A DNA stretch of 7,787 bases from JBKCHH01 sp046302855 (GCA_046302855.1 JBKCHH010000032.1:1-7787), one strand, 5' to 3'; counted from the first letter of the stretch, positions 1 to 6,582 are shown. A program made the numbers and translations. Notes: generated by a model from the sequence alone, not told the origin.

Positions 1-65
1 GTAATAAAGACGTTGCAAGCGAAGATGCTTATCACAAGATTACTAAAGCAACTAAAATTATAATT
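1..65. other. Left-edge stretch with no certain gene
   Basis: Too little is present to call a gene. On the plus strand two frames are open from the left edge. One stops at TAA 61-63, just before the tRNA. The other has the more protein-like composition (NKDVASEDAYHKITKATK) but would read on through the antisense strand of the tRNA to a TGA at 129-131. Either could be the 3' end of a gene lying mostly outside the window. Bases 55-66 (AAATTATAATTT) form a perfect 12-bp AT palindrome abutting the tRNA CCA end. No T-run or GC-rich terminator stem follows the tRNA. Confidence 0.25.
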
Positions 66-142
66 TGGTGGGCGGTAGTGGGCTCGAACCACCGGCCTCT
101 GCCATGTCAAAGCAACGCTCTAACCAACTGAGCTAACCGCCC
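66..142 (-). tRNA. tRNA-Val (anticodon GAC)
   Basis: Read on the minus strand, this 77-nt segment folds as a complete cloverleaf. The acceptor stem GGGCGGT pairs with ACCGCCC. The D arm is GCTC-AGTTGGTTA-GAGC. The anticodon arm TTGCT/GGCAG has loop TTGACAT, so the anticodon is GAC and reads the GUC and GUU valine codons. The T arm GGTGG/CCACT carries loop TTCGAGC. Discriminator base A is followed by an encoded CCA (plus-strand 66-68). The anticodon stem has U-G pairs at both ends, which is tolerable. The gene starts only 21 bp after the stop of the rodZ-like gene on the same strand, so it may be cotranscribed with it and cut out by RNases. I see no clear promoter in the gap. Confidence 0.97.
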
Positions 143-163
143 TAAATTTTTATGAATACAAAA

Positions 164-1075
164 CTATTCGCCAGAAAGAACTAAATTATTAACCTTATCT
201 GCTGAGATAAGCTTTCCACCAAACTTATCTTCTAGCTTTTGAAACAGGTTAAAGGTTTCTCCATTTACGAAAAACTCTAATTTTTGAGCATCTCTACTAT
301 AAATTACATAGTTCTTATCAGCATCAAAATCTACAGTTTGCACTTCCCCCGGTTTTAATTTATAATCAGCTACTTTTTTACCTTGATCATCCAACAGCTT
401 CACAGCAGCAAAATCTCTAGCCAACATAGAAAAGGTTACATAAGCATCAATATTACTTTCTTTAACATTTATTATGCCGTCCACCTTTTTTTGAAACTTA
501 AAAATGTTTGAATTAAACTGGGTAGAAAAATAAAAAAGCACAGATACTACTGCGAGTGAAGCAACTAAAGTTATAGCATTCGGGCGTTTTTTTAGATATT
601 TTTTATTGTCCCTTTCTACCTCCACCTTTACTTCTTTAACCACATTAACTTCAGGAACTTCATCCTGTGCTAAATCTGCCTTTTTGGTTTGAACAAAGTA
701 AATATCTAACGCCTTTTTGTAATCACCGCCTAAATATTTAGTATATTCCCTAATGTATGATTCATTATATACGCCACCTGGTAGAACATCCAACTGGTCT
801 TCCTCTAAGGCACGCAGGTAGGTGCGGTTAATTTTTAGCGTTCTATTTGCCTCTTCTATAGATGAGCCTTTTTGTTTTCTAAGAGCAGTTAAAAATTCCC
901 CTATGGTTTTATTATCCTCTAGCTTAATTATTCTTTTTGGCTTTTCATTTACATCTTCCTTCTTAGAGTTTTTTTTCTTTTTTCCCCCCTTTATTAATTC
1001 TTCTGGGATGGTTGAGGATGTTTTTGTAGAATCCAACTTGGAATCTCCCCTTAATTTATTTTTTTCTTGGGACAT
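164..1075 (-). CDS. rodZ: RodZ-like membrane-anchored HTH protein (cytoskeleton/cell-shape family)
   Basis: This 303-residue protein has the RodZ architecture. A Lys-rich, probably disordered N-terminus (about 1-55) precedes a cytoplasmic helix-turn-helix domain of the RodZ N-terminal type (about 57-117: TIGEFLTALRKQKG, then LKINRTYLRALEED, then GVYNESYIREYTKYLG). A charged linker leads to one hydrophobic segment (about 167-184, ITLVASLAVVSVLFYF), and the C-terminal domain (about 205-275) resembles DUF4115 and would be periplasmic. In the known family the HTH contacts MreB and links it to the wall-synthesis complex; that role here is inferred. The preferred start is ATG at 1075 because AGGGAAGG stands just before it. 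An in-frame GTG at 1090 lacks a ribosome site and would add five residues. rluD lies 101 bp upstream and tRNA-Val 21 bp downstream. The low overall conservation of this family makes the symbol less certain than the architecture. Confidence 0.85.
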   Translation of the reverse strand: MSQEKNKLRGDSKLDSTKTSSTIPEELIKGGKKKKNSKKEDVNEKPKRIIKLEDNKTIGEFLTALRKQKGSSIEEANRTLKINRTYLRALEEDQLDVLPGGVYNESYIREYTKYLGGDYKKALDIYFVQTKKADLAQDEVPEVNVVKEVKVEVERDNKKYLKKRPNAITLVASLAVVSVLFYFSTQFNSNIFKFQKKVDGIINVKESNIDAYVTFSMLARDFAAVKLLDDQGKKVADYKLKPGEVQTVDFDADKNYVIYSRDAQKLEFFVNGETFNLFQKLEDKFGGKLISADKVNNLVLSGE

Positions 1076-1076
1076 A

Positions 1077-1084
1077 CCTTCCCT
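1077..1084 (-). promoter_or_regulatory. Shine-Dalgarno site fixing the rodZ start
   Basis: On the minus strand AGGGAAGG ends one base before ATG 1075, with its AGGG core five bases from the start. This is one of the few good ribosome sites in the window, and it decides between ATG 1075 and the upstream in-frame GTG 1090. Confidence 0.6.
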
Positions 1085-1090
1085 ACCCAC

Positions 1091-1119
1091 ATTATAAAAG
1101 GTTAAGTATTAATTTATAA
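1091..1119 (-). promoter_or_regulatory. Candidate promoter for rodZ
   Basis: The 101-bp gap between rluD and rodZ contains a perfect -10 hexamer on the minus strand (TATAAT, 1096-1091). At a 17-bp spacing the -35 position holds only TTATAA (1119-1114), which is poor; a better TTGAGT lies 22 bp from the -10. A start from this -10 would fall near 1084 and leave little room for the ribosome site, so the assignment is weak. The gap also holds two CTTGAG copies 14 bp apart, flanked by TTATAA on both sides (about 1114-1145), which could be a binding site or chance AT-rich sequence. Confidence 0.3.
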
Positions 1120-1176
1120 CTCAAGAATTACTCCTCAAGTTTATAATTATCAAGCACGAATTTAAAAAAAATGCCC

Positions 1177-2151
1177 CTAAAAGAAATTTCTAGCTAAATG
1201 CCATATATCATAGGCATTGGGGGAAGTTTCTATGGGGCTAAAAAACTCTAGCTCTTTACCACTTACTGGGTGAACTAGTTTCATATAACTTGAATGTAAG
1301 GCCTGCCTTTTTAGGGATTTTAATAGTTTTTGTTCAGCCTCACTTAGCTCTTTTAAATTTTTTGGATTAAAGCCCTTGCCATAAATAGTATCACCAATTA
1401 GCGGGTGCTTGTAATATGCCATGTGAATTCTTATTTGATGAGTTCTGCCCGTTTCTAGCTTACATTCTACCATAGAGGCAATATCTAGCTTACTTTTTTT
1501 TATAACCTTGTAATGAGTAATGGCTGGCTTTCCATCCTTTTGGCTTACCATCATTTTAGTGTGATCAATATTGGAGCGGTTTACTAAGGTAGAAATTGTG
1601 CCAAAGGGGCTATTCATCACCCCCCAAATAATGGCAGTGTATTTTCTGGTAAGAGTTCTTTCTTTTATCTGCTGGCTAAGTAAATTATGCGAATAATCAT
1701 TTTTGGCAATTACCATTAGCCCGCTAGTATCTTTATCTAACCTATGAACAATGCCGGGGCGAATTGCATCCTCTGACTTAGAGAGATTTTTTCCAAAATG
1801 AAATTTTGCAGCATTGGCTATGGTATTTATTGCCTCTCCAGTTCCGGGATGAGTTGCAATGCCTGCTTGCTTATCTATTATCACCAAATCATCATCCTCA
1901 TAAACAATAGTTAGAGGAATTTCTTTTGGGGTAAGATAATCTTGCTTTTTTATTGCCTCTATTTGAATAGAAACCACATCATTTTCATTTACCAGATGGT
2001 TTGGCTTTAAAATTTGCTTGTTATTTACCAAAACAGAACCATTTTTTATTTGATTCTTCAAAGCCTCCCTTGAATATAATGGCAATTGTTGATGCAAAAA
2101 TACATCTAGCCTAAGCCTTTGTTCGGCGGTGTATTCAAAACTATTTTTCAT
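1177..2151 (-). CDS. rluD: Ribosomal large-subunit pseudouridine synthase, RluA/RluD family
   Basis: This 324-residue enzyme isomerises uridine to pseudouridine in RNA. For RluD the sites are in helix 69 of 23S rRNA (U1911, U1915 and U1917 in E. coli). An N-terminal S4 RNA-binding domain (about 12-60, LRLDVFLHQQLPLYSREALK) is followed by the catalytic domain. It carries the family motif GIVHRLDKDTSGL (about 133-145), with D139 as the expected catalytic aspartate, and ETGRTHQIRIH (about 233-243). An S4 domain plus this length favours RluD, but RluC-type enzymes share both features, so the exact target site is inferred. The start ATG overlaps the stop of the preceding 55-codon gene by four bases (ATGA). 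No Shine-Dalgarno site precedes it, which suggests that ribosomes arrive by translational coupling. Confidence 0.93.
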   Translation of the reverse strand: MKNSFEYTAEQRLRLDVFLHQQLPLYSREALKNQIKNGSVLVNNKQILKPNHLVNENDVVSIQIEAIKKQDYLTPKEIPLTIVYEDDDLVIIDKQAGIATHPGTGEAINTIANAAKFHFGKNLSKSEDAIRPGIVHRLDKDTSGLMVIAKNDYSHNLLSQQIKERTLTRKYTAIIWGVMNSPFGTISTLVNRSNIDHTKMMVSQKDGKPAITHYKVIKKSKLDIASMVECKLETGRTHQIRIHMAYYKHPLIGDTIYGKGFNPKNLKELSEAEQKLLKSLKRQALHSSYMKLVHPVSGKELEFFSPIETSPNAYDIWHLARNFF

Positions 2152-2315
2152 AAACTTAAAAATTTTTTTGATTGCCAGACATCTTCGTGCTTTATTCTTT
2201 TTGCATTTTTTACATCTCTTTTTTTAGCCAGCCTTGCCAAATGTAAATCTTCATTACGCATTAAAAAAGCCTCTCTAATTAGTTTTTTTGCTTTTGATAA
2301 AAATTTTTTATTCAT
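2148..2315 (-). CDS. Small basic protein of unknown function, coupled between ubiE and rluD
   Basis: This is a short 55-residue reading frame that I do not recognise. Its ATG (2315) overlaps the last eight bases of ubiE and is preceded by GGAG four bases upstream. Its TGA (2150-2148) overlaps the rluD ATG as ATGA. This exact fit, with a ribosome site, in a tightly packed operon argues strongly for a real gene. The product begins MNKKFLSKAKKLIREAF and is very basic: 12 Lys and 5 Arg against 3 Glu and 3 Asp. It has one Trp near the C-terminus (about residue 47), no Cys, no signal peptide and no membrane segment. The central part (about residues 8-43) could form an amphipathic, charged helix. 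Such composition fits an RNA- or ribosome-associated protein, and the neighbour rluD would suit that, but this is only inference. An alternative is that it acts mainly as a coupling leader for rluD. Confidence 0.75.
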   Translation of the reverse strand: MNKKFLSKAKKLIREAFLMRNEDLHLARLAKKRDVKNAKRIKHEDVWQSKKFLSL

Positions 2316-3075
2316 CTTTCTCCGCCGCTTTCTCTGCCCTATGTATTGCCACGCCTTCGCCTATTAGTTTTTCGTAAGAAACATTGTGAAAGCCAGCCTC
2401 TTCTAGCATTGTTTTAAATTCCTCTGCATCGGGGAAGGTTTTAATACTTTCTGCTAGATACCTATAAGAATCCTCATCTTTAGCAATTACCTTGCCTAGT
2501 TTTGGCAAGATGTTCATTGAATAGAACTCATAAAATTTGCCTAGGTATTTCTTGTAGCCCTCCTCACCCTCAAGCATTTTGCTAAATTCCATTATATAGA
2601 ACTTGCCACCAGCCTTTAGAACACGATTAACCTCTTGTAATGCTTGCGGAATATTTGCCACATTTCTTATACCAAAAGAGATGGTTGCCAAATCTAAACT
2701 TTCATCCTTTAGGGGGATTTTTTCGGCATTAATAATTTTAAATTCAAGATTTTGATACAGACCCTTTTCCAACGCCTTTTCTTTGGCTATATTTAGCATA
2801 TCTTCATTTACATCACTTACAATAATATGGCTATAGGGATAATTTTTTCTTATGGCAAAGGCAATATCACCTGTGCCAGAGGCCAAATCTAGAACCTTAT
2901 CATCATTTTTTATATCAAGCCCTTCCACAAATTTTTTCTTCCATAACCTTTGCACCCCTAAGCTCATAACATCATTCATAACATCATACTTAGCGGAAAC
3001 GGAGGAAAAAACATCATTCACCAGCCTTGCCTTTTCTGCAAAATCTACTTTTTTGAAGCCAAAATTTGTTTTCAT
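2308..3075 (-). CDS. ubiE: Ubiquinone/menaquinone C-methyltransferase UbiE
   Basis: This 255-residue class I SAM-dependent methyltransferase performs the C-methylation of the benzoquinol ring in ubiquinone synthesis (the same enzyme methylates demethylmenaquinol where menaquinone is made). Family features include VFSSVSAKYDVMNDVMSLG (about 22-40), the SAM-binding motif VLDLASGTGDIAF (about 61-73), the acidic residue after strand 2 (SDVNEDML, about 87-94), the motif TISFGIRNV (about 131-139), and NRVLKAGGKFYIMEFSK (about 150-166). The segment KDEDSYRYLAESIKTFP (about 199-215) is also typical of UbiE. The length matches the usual size of about 250. Its ATG overlaps the bioF stop as ATGA, and a GAGG about 14 bases upstream is rather far for a ribosome site. 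The last eight bases overlap the next small gene. Confidence 0.96.
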   Translation of the reverse strand: MKTNFGFKKVDFAEKARLVNDVFSSVSAKYDVMNDVMSLGVQRLWKKKFVEGLDIKNDDKVLDLASGTGDIAFAIRKNYPYSHIIVSDVNEDMLNIAKEKALEKGLYQNLEFKIINAEKIPLKDESLDLATISFGIRNVANIPQALQEVNRVLKAGGKFYIMEFSKMLEGEEGYKKYLGKFYEFYSMNILPKLGKVIAKDEDSYRYLAESIKTFPDAEEFKTMLEEAGFHNVSYEKLIGEGVAIHRAEKAAEKDE

Positions 3076-4163
3076 AGATTATATAATTTCCTCATTGCAA
3101 TAACAGCTTTGGTAAGCCCTTCAACATCTTTTTTCTTGTGTTGGCTTGAAAAGCTAAATCTTAGCCTTGCGGTATTTTCTAGCACGGTGGGGGGGCGGAT
3201 GGCTGGCACAAAATATCCCATTTCTAGTAGTTTTTCTGCCATAGTGAGAGTTTTTTTATTATCCCCAATTATAAGTGGAACAATTTGGCTTTGTGGTTGT
3301 GGCATACCCATAAGCTCGCAAAAATAACTAGCCATTTCAAGTGGTTTAAATGAAATATTAGAGTTTTGGTTTATTATGTTTAATGCCTCTATCGCCCCTG
3401 CAATAACAGATGGTGGCAGGGCGGTAGAAAAAATTAAGCTCCCTGCCTTATTTATAAGTAAATCAATCACATTTTTATTAGCACAGATATAACCACCATA
3501 TGAGCCAAGTGCTTTTGATAATGTTCCAGTTAAAATGTCAGGCTTATCTTTTAAGGGGGCAAAACAGCTGTGAGCATCATCTATTATACTTACTGCCCTA
3601 TATTTTTTGGCTAATAGGTTAATTTGTGCAATATCTGCCCTATCGCCATCCATAGAAAAAATACTCTCACTTATTATAAAGCAGTTATTAAAATCACTCC
3701 GATATTTTGCTAAGATTTCCTCCAGCTGTTCATAGTTATTATGCGGAAATCTTTTTAGCTCGGCATTAGACAATTTCGCCCCATTTATTAAGCAATTATG
3801 AGCAAGTTTATCTGCCAAAATTAAATCTCCCTTGCTTGCTATTGCTTGAAGAAGTCCAATATTTGCCAAATAGCCACTACCAAAAACCAATGCTTTTTCA
3901 TAGCCTTTATTTTCTGCCAATAGCTTTTCTAAAACCTGATAATATCTATGATTTCCAGCCACTAGCCTAGAAGAAGTTGCTCCCAGCCCACATTCTTTTA
4001 AGGCAAGTTTAGCTGCCTTAATAACTTTTTTATTACTAGCAAAACCCAAATAATCATTACTCCCAAAATTTATAACTGAAGCTGGAAGGGTTTTTAAAAT
4101 TCTTAACTTTCCTTTTTGATTAATTTCTGCTAATTGCCTATTTATAATTTCGTCTAGTATCAT
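3072..4163 (-). CDS. bioF: 8-amino-7-oxononanoate synthase (BioF)
   Basis: A 363-residue PLP enzyme of the alpha-oxoamine synthase family. It condenses pimeloyl-ACP or pimeloyl-CoA with L-alanine to 8-amino-7-oxononanoate, the first committed step of biotin ring assembly. Visible features are SNDYLG (35-40), DKLAHNCL with H122 expected to stack on PLP, SIFSMDGDRADI (168-178), DDAH (195-198) and GTLSKALGSYGG with PLP-binding K217. A conserved C-terminal block, AIRPPTV...ENTARLRFS, follows. Related KBL and ALAS enzymes share the fold, but the C-terminal block and the neighbouring bioB favour BioF. Only 19 residues separate H198 from K217, against 29 in E. coli BioF, so the usual Gly-rich GxG...GRG loop is missing. 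ATG 4163 matches the usual N-terminus; a longer frame to a TTG at 4226 would run antisense into bioB and is unlikely. No Shine-Dalgarno is visible. It heads the bioF-ubiE-small gene-rluD series. Confidence 0.93.
   Translation of the reverse strand: MILDEIINRQLAEINQKGKLRILKTLPASVINFGSNDYLGFASNKKVIKAAKLALKECGLGATSSRLVAGNHRYYQVLEKLLAENKGYEKALVFGSGYLANIGLLQAIASKGDLILADKLAHNCLINGAKLSNAELKRFPHNNYEQLEEILAKYRSDFNNCFIISESIFSMDGDRADIAQINLLAKKYRAVSIIDDAHSCFAPLKDKPDILTGTLSKALGSYGGYICANKNVIDLLINKAGSLIFSTALPPSVIAGAIEALNIINQNSNISFKPLEMASYFCELMGMPQPQSQIVPLIIGDNKKTLTMAEKLLEMGYFVPAIRPPTVLENTARLRFSFSSQHKKKDVEGLTKAVIAMRKLYNL
4143..4148 (+). promoter_or_regulatory. Candidate -10 element for bioB
   Basis: A perfect TATAAT stands 16 bp before the bioB ATG, inside the bioF coding region. 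At 17-bp spacing the -35 position reads TTAATT (4120-4125), which is a weak match; TTGATT (4116-4121) is better but at 21 bp. If used, transcription would begin about 8-12 bases before the bioB start, giving a very short leader with no ribosome site. Confidence 0.3.
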
Positions 4164-4164
4164 A

Positions 4165-5211
4165 ATGAAAGTTCGTAATAATTGGCACAAACAAGAGATT
4201 GAAGCATTATTTCTTTTAAGTTTCAATGATTTAGTTTTTAAAGCCCAGCAGACCCACAGGCAATTTTTTAATCCTAATCAAGTGCAGGCATCAACCCTGC
4301 TTAGTATTAAAACTGGTGGCTGTGCAGAGGATTGCAAATACTGCCCACAATCCGCCAAGTATAATACTGGTTTAAAGGCAGATAAGCTAATAGATTCGCA
4401 CAAAATAGTTGAATTTGCTAAAAAGGCAAAGGAAAATGGGGCAACCAGATTCTGTATGGGTGGCGCTTGGCGTTCCCCAAAAGATAAGGATATTGAAAAG
4501 CTATCCCAAGTAATAGTTGAAATTAAGGGGCTTGGGCTAGAAACCTGCATGACCCTTGGCATGCTAACGCAAAATCAAGCACAAAAGCTATCTGATTCTG
4601 GGCTAGATTATTATAATCATAATCTAGATACCTCTAAAGAATTCTATTCAGAAATTATTACCACTAGAACCTATGATGATAGGCTAGATACGCTAGAAAA
4701 TGTGCGAAAGGCTGGAATGAAGGTTTGCTGTGGTGGAATTTTAGGAATGGGTGAGGCAAGGGAGGATAGAATCTCTATGCTTCAAACCCTTGCTAACCTG
4801 CCAAAACAGCCTGAATCTGTGCCAATAAACATGCTGGTGGCGGTTAAGGGAACTCCTCTTGAAAACCAAGCAAGGTTAGATATTTTTGAATTTATTAGAA
4901 CCATAGCCGTGGCAAGAATTCTAATGCCAAAATCTTACATCCGCCTTTCTGCTGGAAGGGAGGAAATGAGCGAGGAAACACAAGCACTAGCTTTTTTGTG
5001 CGGAGCTAATTCTATCTTTTATGGCGAAAAACTCCTTACCACCAAAAATCCAGAAAAGAACCAAGATTTAAATCTGCTAAATAAACTAGGGATTGAAATA
5101 GAAGGCTCGCCAAAACAAGAATTTTCTATGGAAGATTTTTTAAGTAAAATTAGTAATGAGCCAGATGAAGAGGCAGAACATCTAGAATGTGGTGGCGGTT
5201 GCAGGCATTAA
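4165..5211 (+). CDS. bioB: Biotin synthase BioB
   Basis: A 348-residue radical-SAM enzyme that inserts sulfur into dethiobiotin, the last step of biotin synthesis. The [4Fe-4S] SAM cluster ligands are C53, C57 and C60 in CAEDCKYC. The [2Fe-2S] sulfur-donor cluster ligands C97, C128, C188 and R260 are all present and fall at exactly the E. coli residue numbers. Other conserved stretches are QVQASTLLSIKTGGC, YYNHNLDTS and SVPINMLV. The match begins within the first residues (RNNW against RPRW in E. coli), which supports ATG 4165 as the start even though no Shine-Dalgarno is seen. That ATG lies one base from the divergent bioF ATG. The protein ends in an acidic stretch followed by ECGGGCRH, a Cys-Gly tail that E. 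coli BioB lacks. glmM follows 14 bp downstream. Confidence 0.97.
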   Translation: MKVRNNWHKQEIEALFLLSFNDLVFKAQQTHRQFFNPNQVQASTLLSIKTGGCAEDCKYCPQSAKYNTGLKADKLIDSHKIVEFAKKAKENGATRFCMGGAWRSPKDKDIEKLSQVIVEIKGLGLETCMTLGMLTQNQAQKLSDSGLDYYNHNLDTSKEFYSEIITTRTYDDRLDTLENVRKAGMKVCCGGILGMGEAREDRISMLQTLANLPKQPESVPINMLVAVKGTPLENQARLDIFEFIRTIAVARILMPKSYIRLSAGREEMSEETQALAFLCGANSIFYGEKLLTTKNPEKNQDLNLLNKLGIEIEGSPKQEFSMEDFLSKISNEPDEEAEHLECGGGCRH

Positions 5212-5225
5212 ATCATAAAAAACCT

Positions 5226-6575
5226 ATGAGAAAGTTATTCGGCACAGATGGAATAAGGGGCAAGGCAAATAGCTTTCCTATTGATCCTAGAACCTTGCAG
5301 GTAATTGGCATGGCGGTTGGTCATTACTTTTTAAAGGGCGAACATAGGCACAAGGTAGTAATTGGAAAAGATACTCGCCTTTCTGGCTATATGATAGAGC
5401 AGGCATTAACCTCTGGCTTTTTAGCGATGGGGATGGATGTGGTTTTGGTTGGCCCCATGCCAACGCCGGCTGTTTCTATGATAACTAAGGCATTTAGGGC
5501 AGATTTAGGCGTTATGATTTCAGCCTCCCACAATCCATATTACGATAATGGCATAAAGTTTTTTGATAAAAGGGGCTTTAAGCTATCAGATAAGGTGCAA
5601 ACTGAAATTGAAAAACTGGTTCATAGTGAAATTGAAGATGGCTTTTTAACCGCAAAATTAGCTGATTCCGCCCATATAGGTAGGGCAAAAAGGTTAGAAG
5701 ATGCAAGTGGCAGGTATATTGAATATGTAAAAAATACTCTTCCCAAAAACATCTCTCTTGATGGCTTAAAAATTGCCATAGACTGTGCCAATGGAGCCTC
5801 TTACAAAATTGCCCCAACGGTTTTGTGGGAACTAGGGGCTGAAATTGTAGAGGTGGGTGTAGATCCAAACGGACTAAATATTAATGATAAATGTGGCTCA
5901 ACTGATGTAGCCCTTTTAAAAAAAATAGTTATTGAACAGAAGTGCGATATTGGAATTGCCTTAGATGGTGATGCAGATAGGCTAATAATAGTAGATGAAA
6001 ATGGTGGCGAAATAGATGGTGATCAAATTCTAGCAACAATTGCCAGCTACTGGAAAAAAGAGGGTTTACTAAAGAAAAACGCGGTTGTTGCCACTGTAAT
6101 GTCTAACCTAGCTTTGGAGGAATTCTTAAAAAAACAGGGCATTACCCTGCATCGCACACAGGTGGGTGATAGGTATGTGATAGAAAAAATGCTAGAAGAA
6201 AAATGCAATTTAGGTGGCGAGCAAAGTGGGCATATAATTTTTAATGATTACTTAACTACAGGTGATGGCTTGGTGGCATCTTTACAAATTCTCTCCGTTT
6301 TAGTTTCTTCCACAAAGAAAGCCTCTTTAGTTTTACGCCCCCTGAAACCCTTTCCGCAAATTTTAAAGAATGTTAAGCTAGAAAAAAATATAGATTTAGA
6401 TAGGCAAGAGATAAAAAACGCAATTTTAAAAGTAGAAAAAGAACTAACTAGCGGAAGGGTTCTAATTAGAAAATCTGGCACCGAGCCGTTAATTAGAATA
6501 ATGGTAGAGGGCGAAGATAAAAATCAAATTGTAGAAGTTGCTGGTAAATTAGAAAAAATTATCAGGCAGGGGTAA
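5226..6575 (+). CDS. glmM: Phosphoglucosamine mutase GlmM
   Basis: A 449-residue cytoplasmic alpha-D-phosphohexomutase that interconverts glucosamine-6-phosphate and glucosamine-1-phosphate on the way to UDP-GlcNAc, the precursor of peptidoglycan and LPS. All four active-site parts are present: N-terminal LFGTDGIRG (4-12); the phosphoserine loop MISASHNPYYDNGIKFF with catalytic S101; the metal-binding loop DGDADR (247-252); and the sugar-binding GGEQSGH (330-336). The phosphate-binding RKSGTEPLIRIMVEG (415-429) completes the set. The length is normal for GlmM (about 445), and LFGTDGIRG with GGEQSGH separates it from ManB/Pgm types. The start is ATG 5226, which gives the standard N-terminus; an in-frame ATG at 5187 lies inside bioB and adds unrelated residues. 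It is probably cotranscribed with bioB. No Shine-Dalgarno is visible in the 14-bp gap. Confidence 0.97.
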   Translation: MRKLFGTDGIRGKANSFPIDPRTLQVIGMAVGHYFLKGEHRHKVVIGKDTRLSGYMIEQALTSGFLAMGMDVVLVGPMPTPAVSMITKAFRADLGVMISASHNPYYDNGIKFFDKRGFKLSDKVQTEIEKLVHSEIEDGFLTAKLADSAHIGRAKRLEDASGRYIEYVKNTLPKNISLDGLKIAIDCANGASYKIAPTVLWELGAEIVEVGVDPNGLNINDKCGSTDVALLKKIVIEQKCDIGIALDGDADRLIIVDENGGEIDGDQILATIASYWKKEGLLKKNAVVATVMSNLALEEFLKKQGITLHRTQVGDRYVIEKMLEEKCNLGGEQSGHIIFNDYLTTGDGLVASLQILSVLVSSTKKASLVLRPLKPFPQILKNVKLEKNIDLDRQEIKNAILKVEKELTSGRVLIRKSGTEPLIRIMVEGEDKNQIVEVAGKLEKIIRQG

Positions 6576-6582
6576 AAAATAA

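Noticed and set aside
66..131. Plus-strand reading frame through the tRNA (WWAVVGSNHRPLPCQ...)
   Set aside because: This is the well-known artefact obtained by translating the complement of a tRNA gene; it is not counted as protein.
1160..1200. Possible terminator after rluD
   Set aside because: A run of eight T follows GGGGCA on the minus strand, but no complementary CCCC or TGCC arm lies upstream; only the short palindrome AGAAATTTCT is present.
2119..2367. 82-codon plus-strand frame across the rluD-ubiE junction
   Set aside because: It is antisense to rluD, ubiE and the coupled 55-codon gene and has a Phe-rich composition typical of a complementary-strand shadow.
4140..4175. BirA or BioR biotin operator between bioF and bioB
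   Set aside because: The junction has no TTGTAAACC-type BirA half-sites and no TTATCTATAA-like BioR palindrome; TTATGATACT matches only one half.
4164..4226. N-terminal extension of bioF starting at TTG 4226
   Set aside because: It adds 21 residues not expected for BioF, lies antisense to the conserved start of bioB, and has no ribosome site; ATG 4163 gives the family N-terminus.
5187..5225. N-terminal extension of glmM from ATG 5187
   Set aside because: It overlaps the end of bioB and adds MWWRLQALNHKKP, which GlmM proteins do not have; MRKLFGTDGIRG is the standard start.
5578..5868. 96-codon minus-strand frame inside glmM
   Set aside because: It is antisense to a fully conserved glmM and shows no recognisable domain or ribosome site.
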